NCBI GenBank assembly: GCA_011620845.1
Contig: WOYJ01000184.1
Coordinates: 1-15,412, forward strand
Reading direction: 5' to 3'
DNA from: Methanobacteriaceae archaeon
GTDB taxonomy: Archaea; Methanobacteriota; Methanobacteria; Methanobacteriales; Methanobacteriaceae
Length of the DNA: 15,412 nt
Shown here: positions 6,351 to 15,412 of the stretch, piece after piece
How positions within the stretch are numbered: the stretch's first letter is position 1
How the letters are laid out: the number at the start of each line of letters is the position of its first letter
The notes under the pieces: model-generated
Told to the model about the DNA's origin: nothing
What the model saw: the letters and a program-made list of their open reading frames with translations, nothing else
Databases searched by the model: none
Position numbers and translations under genes: made by a program

Positions 6351-8366
6351 ATGTTCAAGCCAGCCAGGATGAAAAAGCTCAGTATAATCACCCTGGACAA
6401 GTATGCTGATTCTGCGGTGAGTTCACTTCATGAAGCAAGCATAGTACAAATCCAGGATGTATCAGAGCGCATACAACAGGATGCCGAGTGGAAGCAGATC
6501 CTTAAACCTGCACATGCCACCCCTTTTACCGGACGACTTTCCTCCCTTTTGATGAAAACCACCGGTACTATTGATTTTTTACATTCCGTTCGAAAAAGGG
6601 AAAAAGGCATGCTGAAGATGGTTAAGGGATTCATCAACCCTCCACCAATCGAAAAGACAGAAATTGATGAGATCGGTACCGAAGAACTGATCCATAAGGC
6701 GGAAACAGTTCTTGACCAGGTCGATTCAAAAACCAAACCTTTAGAAGAAAAATTAAGCCAGCTGGATGCTGAAAAGGCACAGCTGGAAAATGCACATAAA
6801 GTTGCAGAAAATTTAACTGATTTTAACGTTGATTTAGCTGATCTAAGAGAATCAGAACGGGTCTCAATTATCGTTGGTAAGATCTCCAACCTTTCTTATG
6901 ACGAATTTAAAGAAAGTGTAAAGGGTATAACTGATGAAATTGAAGTTTTCGATACTGATGCTCTGGAAAAAGAATTTAAAATTCTCATCGTCATTACCAG
7001 TAGAGAGTTCGCAGATGAAGTTACCAGTGGACTCCGGAAACTAGAATTTGAAAGATTCGAATTCCCGGGAGTAACTGGTAAGCCCAGCGAGATTATCAGT
7101 AGCTCAGAATCAAGGATTGAATCCATAGAACAGGAAAGAAAAGCAGTATTAAGTGACTTAGCAGAAATATCAGCAGAATGGAAGCCGCAACTTTTAATTT
7201 TAAAAGAGCAGCTGGAGATAGAAAAACAGAGAAGTGAAATCTACTCCTCCTTCGGAGAAACCCAGAATACAGTGATGCTGGAGGGCTGGGTAACAGCGAA
7301 GAAGTTGGATAAAGCACTAAAAATAATTGACAACTCCACTGAAGGCCATTCCATAGTAGATGTCTCTGACCCTGACGTTGAGAAGGATGACATTCCAGTT
7401 CACCTGGACAACCCCAAATTCGCCAAACCCTATGAAACCTTTGTACACATGTATTCCACCCCGACATACCGGGAAGTCGACCCTACAATCCTGATGGCAA
7501 TTATATTTCCCTTTTTCTTCGGATTCTGTCTAACAGATGCCGGTTACGGGATAATAGATGCCCTCATAGGGGTTGTTTTATACAAGGGAATGGGTAAAAA
7601 GAGTAAATTCATGGGTAGTTTTGGATTGATCCTGATAGCCTGCGGTATATGGGCTTTCATACTGGGAATGATCACCAATGGTTTCATTGGAGACTTTTTC
7701 CCCAGATGGATACTGGGTGGAGTACCAATACTAACAACCATCGCCCTTGTCGATGCCTTTAAGCACCCGGAAATTATCCTTATTATCGCCCTAATAGTGG
7801 GAGTTATCCACATAAACATGGGACTGGTTATAGGAGCTTACAACAACATCGTTCGAGGAGAGAAGAAAGAAGCCCTGGGAGCTCAGATAGTATGGATACT
7901 CCTGGAAATTGGAATAGTTCTGGCTGCCGCTGGTTACTTACTGGGCGGCTCCATGACGCTGGCCATACCCGGAGCACTGGTAGCAGTCGCTGCGGTGGGT
8001 TTGATGGTATACATCAACGGTGCATTTGGAATCATGGACTTAACCGGATTTCTAGGTAACCTGCTATCATATGCTAGGCTGTTAGCCCTGTGTCTATCTA
8101 CAGGGGGAATAGCCATGACTGTTAACATATTAGCAGGACTTGTTGGGGATATGATCCCATTTGTGGGAATAATAGTAGCAGTTATTATATTCCTCGGCGG
8201 TCATATAGCCAACTTAGCTTTCCAGAGTCTAGGAGCTTTCATTAACTCTTTGCGTTTACATTACGTTGAATATTTTGCACAGTTTTATATAGGTGGAAGT
8301 CAGAAATTCAGAGCCTTCCGTACAAAAAGAAAATATACTGATTTAGGAGATTTAGGAGGTAAATAA
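6351..8366 (+). CDS. ahaI: A1Ao ATP synthase subunit I (stator a-subunit, ion channel)
   Basis: At 671 residues, this is the archaeal equivalent of the V-ATPase a subunit. The N-terminal 370 or so residues are soluble and helical and contact the peripheral stalks. The C-terminal part, from about LMAIIFPFFFGFCLTDAGYG, holds some seven to eight membrane helices. The conserved Arg of the ion half-channels is in SYARLLAL (about Arg576), and a second conserved basic motif occurs in LRLHYVEYFAQFY (about Arg635). ATG 6351 is preferred, with GTGAG upstream as ribosome binding site. The GTG at 6342, directly after the ahaH stop, is an alternative adding three residues. The last codons (DLGDLGGK) also form the strong ribosome binding site of ahaK. 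Confidence 0.95.
   Translation: MFKPARMKKLSIITLDKYADSAVSSLHEASIVQIQDVSERIQQDAEWKQILKPAHATPFTGRLSSLLMKTTGTIDFLHSVRKREKGMLKMVKGFINPPPIEKTEIDEIGTEELIHKAETVLDQVDSKTKPLEEKLSQLDAEKAQLENAHKVAENLTDFNVDLADLRESERVSIIVGKISNLSYDEFKESVKGITDEIEVFDTDALEKEFKILIVITSREFADEVTSGLRKLEFERFEFPGVTGKPSEIISSSESRIESIEQERKAVLSDLAEISAEWKPQLLILKEQLEIEKQRSEIYSSFGETQNTVMLEGWVTAKKLDKALKIIDNSTEGHSIVDVSDPDVEKDDIPVHLDNPKFAKPYETFVHMYSTPTYREVDPTILMAIIFPFFFGFCLTDAGYGIIDALIGVVLYKGMGKKSKFMGSFGLILIACGIWAFILGMITNGFIGDFFPRWILGGVPILTTIALVDAFKHPEIILIIALIVGVIHINMGLVIGAYNNIVRGEKKEALGAQIVWILLEIGIVLAAAGYLLGGSMTLAIPGALVAVAAVGLMVYINGAFGIMDLTGFLGNLLSYARLLALCLSTGGIAMTVNILAGLVGDMIPFVGIIVAVIIFLGGHIANLAFQSLGAFINSLRLHYVEYFAQFYIGGSQKFRAFRTKRKYTDLGDLGGK
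8355..8360 (+). promoter_or_regulatory. strong ribosome binding site for ahaK
   Basis: A perfect GGAGGT lies 7 nt before the ahaK start, inside the final codons of ahaI. It is among the strongest sites in the operon, which suits the need for many copies of the rotor subunit per complex. Confidence 0.75.
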
Positions 8367-8367
8367 T

Positions 8368-8853
8368 ATGGTAGAAGTCGCTTTAGGAACAGCTTTAGCA
8401 GCAATCGGGGCAGGAGTAGCCATCGGTTTTGCTGGTTTAGGATCAGGTATTGGTCAAGGAATAGCAGCAGCAGGAAGTGTAGGTGCTGTGGCAGAAGATG
8501 AGGATATGTTTGCCCGTGGTATCATATTCACTGCACTGCCAGAAACACAGGCTATCTACGGTTTCCTGATAGCTATACTCTTGATGGTATTCACAATTAT
8601 GGTCCCTGGAAAAGAAGTATCTGCCGCATTAGGTCTTGTAGCAATAGGTGCAGGTGCAGCTATAGGATTTGCTGGTTTAGGATCCGGTATGGGTCAAGGT
8701 ATTGCAGCATCATCATCTGTAGGTTCAGTAGTTGAAGACCCAGACATGTTTGCCCGTGGTATCATATTCACTGCACTGCCAGAAACACAGGCTATCTACG
8801 GTTTCCTGATAGCTATACTCTTGATGGTGTTCGGTGGACTCTTAGGAGGATAA
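8368..8853 (+). CDS. ahaK: A1Ao ATP synthase subunit K (rotor c-ring proteolipid, duplicated hairpin)
   Basis: This 161-residue protein has four membrane helices and is built from two tandem c-type hairpins 80 residues apart. Each hairpin has a Gly-rich first helix (FAGLGSGxGQG) and a second helix with PETQAIYG. The ion-binding carboxylates are Glu59 and Glu139. Both hairpins keep Gln in the first helix (30, 110) and Thr-Gln after the Glu (60-61, 140-141), residues that bind sodium in the Enterococcus hirae K ring. This ring probably carries one ion site per hairpin and uses Na+. It starts 1 nt after ahaI. The two halves share an 83-bp stretch of identical DNA. Confidence 0.96.
   Translation: MVEVALGTALAAIGAGVAIGFAGLGSGIGQGIAAAGSVGAVAEDEDMFARGIIFTALPETQAIYGFLIAILLMVFTIMVPGKEVSAALGLVAIGAGAAIGFAGLGSGMGQGIAASSSVGSVVEDPDMFARGIIFTALPETQAIYGFLIAILLMVFGGLLGG
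8506..8588 (+). repeat. 83-bp exact repeat, copy 1 (within ahaK)
   Basis: Identical to 8746-8828, exactly 240 bp away, covering the second helix of hairpin 1. Identity includes every third codon position, whereas the preceding first-helix regions differ at many of them. Confidence 0.95.
8746..8828 (+). repeat. 83-bp exact repeat, copy 2 (within ahaK)
   Basis: Second copy of the ahaK internal repeat, covering the second helix of hairpin 2. Identity stops at a synonymous T/V codon difference just after the DGxxF-encoding bases at 8588/8828. Confidence 0.95.
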
Positions 8854-8856
8854 GAC

Positions 8857-9480
8857 ATGAGTGCTGGGACAGAGAAGATAGTCTCAAGTATTATGTCTGA
8901 TGCTCAAATTAAGGCTGATTCCATTCTAGGAAAAGTTGAAGAGAAACGCAACTCCATACTGGCAGACGGCGAAAAAGAAGCCCAGATGGAAAAGACTAAA
9001 ATCCTAGAGGACGCCCAAAAGCAGTCCAACATGAAGTATCAGCAGATAATCTCTGAAGCTAAGATGAACTCCAGAAGGATGGAGCTTGAGGCTCGAGAAG
9101 AAATTATCGAGAACGCATTTAACAAGGCTTTAGAAAGACTCAAAGAAATAGCTTCTTCAGATGCAACCGAATACAAGGAGTCACTCACCCAAATCATAAC
9201 TGAGGCAGCTACAGAGATTGGAGGGGGAGAACTTATCGTTCTCCTTAAAGAGTCAGATGTGGCCAAAGTAAAGGATTCTATTAGAGCAATAGCAGAAGAC
9301 GTTACCGGGAAGACGGGAAAGACTACAACCCTGGAAATCGGTGAAAATATTAAGACCATTGGGGGAGCTGTAGTTAAAACTAAAAATGGTGAAATTGAAG
9401 TTAACAACACTATAGAAGCAAGGATGTTACGTTTCAAGAAGGATCTCAGGTCAAAGGTTGCAGCCGTGCTTTTCAAGTAA
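8857..9480 (+). CDS. ahaE: A1Ao ATP synthase subunit E (peripheral stalk)
   Basis: This 207-residue protein has an N-terminal coiled coil (about residues 10-110, rich in Glu, Lys, Ala and Gln). A compact C-terminal alpha/beta domain ends with the family pattern GGAVVKTKNGEIEVNNTIEARM. It pairs with subunit H in the peripheral stalk and binds the top of the A/B head. GGAGG at the end of ahaK serves as its ribosome binding site, and the genes are 3 nt apart. Length and both domains match archaeal E subunits. Confidence 0.94.
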   Translation: MSAGTEKIVSSIMSDAQIKADSILGKVEEKRNSILADGEKEAQMEKTKILEDAQKQSNMKYQQIISEAKMNSRRMELEAREEIIENAFNKALERLKEIASSDATEYKESLTQIITEAATEIGGGELIVLLKESDVAKVKDSIRAIAEDVTGKTGKTTTLEIGENIKTIGGAVVKTKNGEIEVNNTIEARMLRFKKDLRSKVAAVLFK

Positions 9481-9498
9481 ACATGGGGAGATTTCAAA

Positions 9499-10656
9499 AT
9501 GGTAGAGAACATCAGTACAATAATCACTGGATTGGGACTTCCCTCAGGCGAAGCTTTTCTCGCCCTGGTAGTTGTGGTGTTGGCCATCATAGGACTTATA
9601 GCTGTGATATCAGCCATAAGACCTGTGCTAAGCATGTACCCATATACTTATCCCCTCGCCAGGGTAAGGGCCCGGAAAGGAAGGCTGTTCACCGATAAAC
9701 AGTACACAGAGCTTTTAGAATCCCAGACCACTGAAGAGGTGAAAAATTACCTCAGAGGACTGCCAGACTATGCTAAATACATCGATGAATACCCACTCGA
9801 GAAGGCGCTGGACACTCAGCTTGCAGAAACCTACGACCTTATAGCGAGAATAGCCCCCGACAACACCAAAGACCCTTTCACCTTTTTAATGAAGAAATGG
9901 GACATCAGGAATATAAAAAGCATCATCATAGCCAAAGAAGTCGGGTTAAGTGAAGAAGAAACCATGAACCTCGTGGTTCCCTTCGGTGAATTAAGTGACA
10001 AACTGAACACACTCATCGATGCAGACAACGTGGACGAAATCCTGAACAACCTTGAAGGAACAGATTACGCCCCCATCCTGGAGGACTCCATCCCTGTCTA
10101 CAAGGAAACAGGTATATTACTACCAGTAGAAGCTTCTCTGGACAAATATTTACTGGAAAATCTCTTGAGAACTGCCGCCACACCTGAAGATGACAACACC
10201 GCATATCTACATGAATATGTGGGTAACCTGGTGGACATCACCAACATAAAGATGATCCTGAGGGCCAAGGCAGACGGACTCAAATATGATGATATAGAAC
10301 CATACATGGTCTCAGACGGATACCAGATAAGGGAATGGAAACTAAAAGACCTCATGGAATCAGAAGATGTGTCTGGAGTTGTAAATGGACTGGAAGGGAC
10401 TGATTATGCCCCTATGCTTACTGAAAGTTTAACAGATTACACAGAAACCGGTTCCATCCAGGCGTTTGAAAAAGCGTTGGACAACCACATAAGCAAGGTC
10501 GCCATGAGGATTTCACAGAAAAACCAGTTCGGTATAGGGCCCATGATAGGTTATCTAAATAAAAAAGAAAACGAGATCAAGAATTTGAAGATAATCATTC
10601 GAGGAAAAAGAGAACAGGACTTATCTGCATCAGTAATTAAGGAGATGTTAGTATGA
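9499..10656 (+). CDS. ahaC: A1Ao ATP synthase subunit C (rotor socket) with N-terminal membrane helix
   Basis: Subunit C (V-ATPase d equivalent) sits as a cap on the c-ring and receives the D/F axle. Its internal threefold repetition shows in related stretches: LEGTDYAPILEDSIPVYKET (about 180-200), LEGTDYAPMLTESLTDYTET, and a more divergent RGLPDYAKYIDEYPLEKALD. An unusual feature is a hydrophobic stretch at about residues 19-41 (AFLALVVVVLAIIGLIAVIS), ahead of the standard start-like PYTYPLARVRARKGRL. GGGGAG (9485-9490) lies 8 nt before ATG 9499, whereas ATG 9634 (Met46) has no ribosome binding site. The extension is therefore very likely translated and would anchor the subunit in the membrane. 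Confidence 0.93.
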   Translation: MVENISTIITGLGLPSGEAFLALVVVVLAIIGLIAVISAIRPVLSMYPYTYPLARVRARKGRLFTDKQYTELLESQTTEEVKNYLRGLPDYAKYIDEYPLEKALDTQLAETYDLIARIAPDNTKDPFTFLMKKWDIRNIKSIIIAKEVGLSEEETMNLVVPFGELSDKLNTLIDADNVDEILNNLEGTDYAPILEDSIPVYKETGILLPVEASLDKYLLENLLRTAATPEDDNTAYLHEYVGNLVDITNIKMILRAKADGLKYDDIEPYMVSDGYQIREWKLKDLMESEDVSGVVNGLEGTDYAPMLTESLTDYTETGSIQAFEKALDNHISKVAMRISQKNQFGIGPMIGYLNKKENEIKNLKIIIRGKREQDLSASVIKEMLV

Positions 10657-10973
10657 CATCAAAAATAGCAGTTATAGCCGACCAGGACACAGTCACAGGA
10701 TTTATGCTGGGAGGCATAAAGGAAGGATATCCCGTGGAAAACACAGAGGAAGCAGGTGCAAAACTGGAAGATCTTGTTCGAGAAGATTACTCTGTTATAA
10801 TAACTACAGAAAAAATTGGAGATGAGTTAAGAGAAAAGATTGTTACTTTAACCAGTGAACGTGCATTACCCATGATAATTGAAATACCAGATAAAACAGG
10901 CTCAATTGAAAGGGAAACCGACCCGTTAAGAGAGCTTATAAAACGAGTAATTGGGGTTGAGATGGTAAAATGA
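10653..10973 (+). CDS. ahaF: A1Ao ATP synthase subunit F (central stalk)
   Basis: This 106-residue alpha/beta protein has the family start KIAVIADQDTVTGFMLGGI, a middle DYSVIITTEKIGDEL, and the C-terminal EIPDKTG...PLRELIKRVIG helix that contacts the A/B head. It binds subunit D in the rotating axle. Its ATG overlaps the ahaC stop by 4 nt (ATGA), with GGAG upstream. It overlaps ahaA in the same way, indicating tight translational coupling. Confidence 0.95.
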   Translation: MTSKIAVIADQDTVTGFMLGGIKEGYPVENTEEAGAKLEDLVREDYSVIITTEKIGDELREKIVTLTSERALPMIIEIPDKTGSIERETDPLRELIKRVIGVEMVK

Positions 10974-12726
10974 TTACAGAAGGAAAAATAATAAAGATAG
11001 CAGGTCCCGTTATAACCGCTGCAGGTATGAAAGGGACTCAGATGTACGAGATGGTCAGAGTCGGTGCAGACAAACTCATCGGTGAGATAATTGAACTCGA
11101 AGGTGACACTGCAACCATCCAGGTATACGAAGAAACAGCCGGTATGAAACCCGGTGAAATAGTTGAAAGTACTGGAGGACCACTCTCTGTGGAATTAGGA
11201 CCAGGAATCATCGGTTCTATCTTCGATGGAATTCAGAGGCCACTGGAAAACATCAAACTTTTAACTGGAAATTACATTGAAAGGGGAGTGGCTGTACCAG
11301 CCCTTCCTAAGGATAAAAAATGGAAATTCACACCCATCGTAAAGGCCGGTGCAGAAGTACAGGGAGGAGACATACTGGGTGAGGTACAGGAAACTTCTGC
11401 AGTGGTGCAGAAGATAATGGTACCACCAAACGTATCCGGAACCCTCAAAAGTATAGTCGCCGAGGGAGAATACACCGTTGAAGAGGACATAGCAGAGGTA
11501 GAAACTCCTAAAGGAACCGAAAAAGTACAGCTAATGCAAAAATGGCCGGTAAGGGTTGGAAGGCCATACAAGAACAAGTTAGACCCAGACATACCACTAG
11601 TTACCGGTCAAAGGGCACAGGACACCTTTTTCCCAGTGGCTAAGGGTGGGACCGCAGCCATACCAGGACCATTCGGATCAGGTAAAACCGTTACCCAGCA
11701 GCAACTAGCAAAATGGGCCGACGCAGATATCATCGTTTACGTAGGTTGCGGTGAACGTGGAAACGAGATGACCGAAGTGTTGAAGGAGTTCCCTGAACTC
11801 GAGGACCCAAAAACTGGTAAGCCTCTCATGGACCGTACCGTACTTATCGCTAACACATCAAACATGCCGGTGGCAGCAAGGGAAGCCTGTGTGTACACCG
11901 GGATCACCATAGCAGAATACTTCCGAGACCAGGGATACGACGTAGCACTCATGGCAGACTCCACATCAAGATGGGCTGAGGCTATGAGGGAGATCTCCGG
12001 TAGGCTCGAAGAGATGCCTGGTGAAGAAGGATACCCCGCTTATTTAGCATCACGTCTGGCACAGTTCTATGAAAGGGCCGGCCGAGTGACCACCATAGGA
12101 ACCGAAGATAAAATATCCTCGGTAAGCGTAGTGGGTGCAGTATCACCACCTGGCGGAGACCTCTCCGAACCAGTAACACAGAACACCCTGCGTATATGTA
12201 AAGTGTTCTGGGCTTTAGATGCTTCACTTGCAGATAAAAGACACTTCCCATCCATAGACTGGCTACAGAGCTATTCGCTCTACGTGGACAGCGTGCAAGG
12301 CTGGTGGGACAGCACCGTCGGCGGAAACTGGAGGAAAGCCCGTGACGATGCCATGATACTCCTACAGAAGGAAGCAGAACTACAGGAGATCGTGCAGCTG
12401 GTGGGACCAGACGCACTGCCTGACCGTGAGAGGATAACTTTGGAGAGTACCCGTATGATCAGGGAGGACTTCCTGCAACAGAATGCATACCACGAAGTAG
12501 ACACTTACTGCTCCTCAACCAAACAGTACCAGATGCTTAAGACCATTTTATTGTACCAGGAGAAAGCTACTGAAGCCCTGGACCGTGGAGCACCATCCGA
12601 TGCACTGACCAACCTACCGGTTAAGGAAGAGATAGGAAGGATGAAATTCATACCAGAAGATGAATTCGATGAAAAGATCAAGGAAATCCAGGATGAAATA
12701 GTTAAACAGACTGAAGAGGTGCGAAA

Positions 12727-12730
<4 letters not shown>
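10970..12730 (+). CDS. ahaA: A1Ao ATP synthase catalytic subunit A
   Basis: This 586-residue catalytic subunit hydrolyses or synthesises ATP at the A/B interface. It has an N-terminal beta-barrel, then the extra 'non-homologous' bulge typical of A subunits (about 110-190). The P-loop is GPFGSGKT at 233-240, the archaeal version with Pro and Ser. The catalytic Glu motif GERGNE follows at 261-266, and the Walker B region is DVALMADSTSRWAEA. The P-loop is uninterrupted, so there is no intein, unlike some archaeal relatives. Length is normal. The start overlaps ahaF by 4 nt and the end overlaps ahaB by 4 nt. Confidence 0.98.
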
Positions 12731-14121
<1,391 letters not shown>

Positions 14122-14139
14122 ACCTTTAATTCTCTTTTA

Positions 14140-14796
<657 letters not shown>

Positions 14797-14797
<1 letters not shown>

Positions 14798-15180
14798 TGG
14801 TCAGGATAATAACCCGGCTGGACCAGGTGAAAAAGGAGCTCGCAGAACACAGCCACCGCACCCTTGACTTCAACATCGGCACAATATCCGGTGATCTAAG
14901 GGCCTTAATAGCTGCTGAGGATAAGAAGTTCAAGGCCGGTGAGATCAAATCCATAGAGATCAAACCCATCAAGATAAAGGGTAACACGATATGTTTCATG
15001 AGCGCCTACGCCTCAAATATCTACGGCCACGCCATGGCAGTCGGTGAGGAAACCTCACTCCCCATAAGCATGGAGCGAAGTGCGGACACAGCACTCTTTG
15101 CCGCTGCACTGGATTGCAAGATAGAAGAAAACGATTTATTGGGTGTTTTAATCCTTTTACCCGTTAAACTGACCCATTAA
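14797..15180 (+). CDS. conserved archaeal protein of unknown function (probable DUF22)
   Basis: This 127-residue soluble protein has no signal or membrane segment. From memory of the family it resembles archaeal DUF22 proteins: a beta-rich domain from about residue 45 with KSIEIKPIKIKGNT, SAYASNIYGHAMAVGEE, SADTALFAA and a closing NDLLGVLILLPVKL. I cannot confirm this without a profile search. It is joined to ahaD by a TGATG overlap and has a very strong ribosome binding site, GGAGGGTGAGG, inside the end of ahaD. It is therefore translated with the ATP synthase and is the last gene before the terminator. A role in assembly, regulation or nucleotide sensing would fit this position but is only a guess. 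Confidence 0.72.
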
Positions 15181-15296
15181 ATCTATTTTTTATTTTTTTA
15201 TTCTGTTTTTAGTTAACTCATCTAAGATTATTTATTTTTATTCTGGTTTTTTTTTTAGTCTCAATTCCATCTAAGAATTTTTTTTATTTTATTAAT
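15181..15296 (+). terminator. oligo-T terminator region of the ATP synthase operon
   Basis: Several T runs follow the stop, including about ten T at 15247-15256 and eight at 15278-15285. The region contains an imperfect duplication (about 15196-15235 and 15236-15285), both units starting TTTTATTCTG and containing CATCTAAGA. No hairpin or gene is seen. Confidence 0.65.
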
Positions 15297-15322
15297 TACA
15301 TAAACATTAAAAAAACAAGCAT

Positions 15323-15412
15323 ATGAAAGCAACTTCTACCTTCGAAAAACTGCTAATCCCGTTGAATTGCAAATTCCAGCAGGAGATACAGTTGAATGGC
15401 AAAATACGCAGG
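15323..15412 (+). CDS. start of a possible gene cut by the window edge, frame uncertain
   Basis: ATG 15323 opens a 30-codon frame to the window end, but its translation after residue 9 (KLLIPLNCKFQQE) looks unlike a protein family. The overlapping frame beginning at TAT 15322 reads ANPVELQIPAGDTVEWQNTQ, which resembles a copper-binding (cupredoxin) domain. It has no start codon. Adding one A to the five-A run at 15345-15349 would join the ATG start to this frame. Either the sequence has a one-base error, the gene is broken, or the likeness is chance. No good ribosome binding site is visible. Confidence 0.3.
   Translation, partial: MKATSTFEKLLIPLNCKFQQEIQLNGKIRR

Noticed and set aside
6428..6889. 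153-residue open frame on the minus strand
   Set aside because: It is antisense to the N-terminal part of ahaI, with Ser/Leu-rich composition and no recognisable motifs.
9039..9635. 198-residue open frame on the minus strand
   Set aside because: It lies opposite ahaE and the start of ahaC, is Ser/Ile-rich as expected from antisense of charged coiled-coil genes, and has no family likeness.
9483..9698. 71-residue + strand open frame at the start of ahaC
   Set aside because: It is an out-of-frame overlap with ahaC; its start sits in the ahaC ribosome binding site region and the product has no family likeness.
9634..10656. shorter ahaC starting at Met46
   Set aside because: It would give the standard soluble subunit, but no ribosome binding site precedes this ATG, while a good one precedes 9499.
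11982..12416. 144-residue open frame on the minus strand
   Set aside because: It is antisense to the conserved core of ahaA, whose protein sequence is fully accounted for on the + strand.

Overview
The window looks like a chromosomal segment of a hydrogenotrophic methanogenic archaeon of the order Methanobacteriales, most likely Methanobacterium or a close relative. Pointers are the complete archaeal A1Ao ATP synthase operon in H-I-K-E-C-F-A-B-D order, a rotor subunit made of two fused hairpins, the archaea-only tRNA enzyme TiaS, AT-rich spacers with oligo-T terminators and TATA boxes, and GGAGGTGA-type ribosome binding sites. All genes are on the + strand. There are no insertion sequences, tRNA or rRNA genes, and no CRISPR array.

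Region 1 (1-5665) opens with a 5'-truncated tiaS. Four carbon-metabolism-like genes follow: an MmgE/PrpD dehydratase homologue, a TIM-barrel protein usually labelled 'U32 peptidase', a strongly divergent fumarase alpha-like protein, and a short citrate synthase/citryl-CoA lyase homologue. Together they resemble a condensation-and-dehydration pathway around a citrate-like tricarboxylic acid. I cannot assign a defined pathway; this cluster is the best candidate here for an undescribed system. A 44-46 bp tandem repeat has invaded the 3' end of the fumarase-like gene. It shortens the protein and moves its stop codon from about 6 nt to about 150 nt upstream of the citrate synthase-like gene. The lost original C-terminus can still be read in the last repeat copy.

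Region 2 (5666-6026) is a control region of about 360 bp. It holds an oligo-T terminator, a perfect 14-bp palindrome nested in a longer inverted repeat, an 11-bp palindrome, and a clear TATA box just before the ATP synthase operon.

Region 3 (6027-15180) is the ATP synthase operon, followed by a one-nucleotide-overlapping gene of unknown function (probably DUF22). H and E form the peripheral stalks, I and K form the membrane ion channel and rotor, C, F and D form the central stalk, and A and B form the catalytic head. Genes overlap or sit within a few to about 30 bases of each other, mostly with good ribosome binding sites. The K subunit keeps Glu and Thr/Gln in both hairpins, which suggests sodium coupling. 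Subunit C carries an N-terminal membrane helix. Exact DNA identity between the two halves of ahaK points to gene conversion.

Region 4 (15181-15412) is an AT-rich terminator region with a degenerate duplication. It ends in the first codons of a possible new gene, whose protein-like frame is one base out of register with its only ATG.
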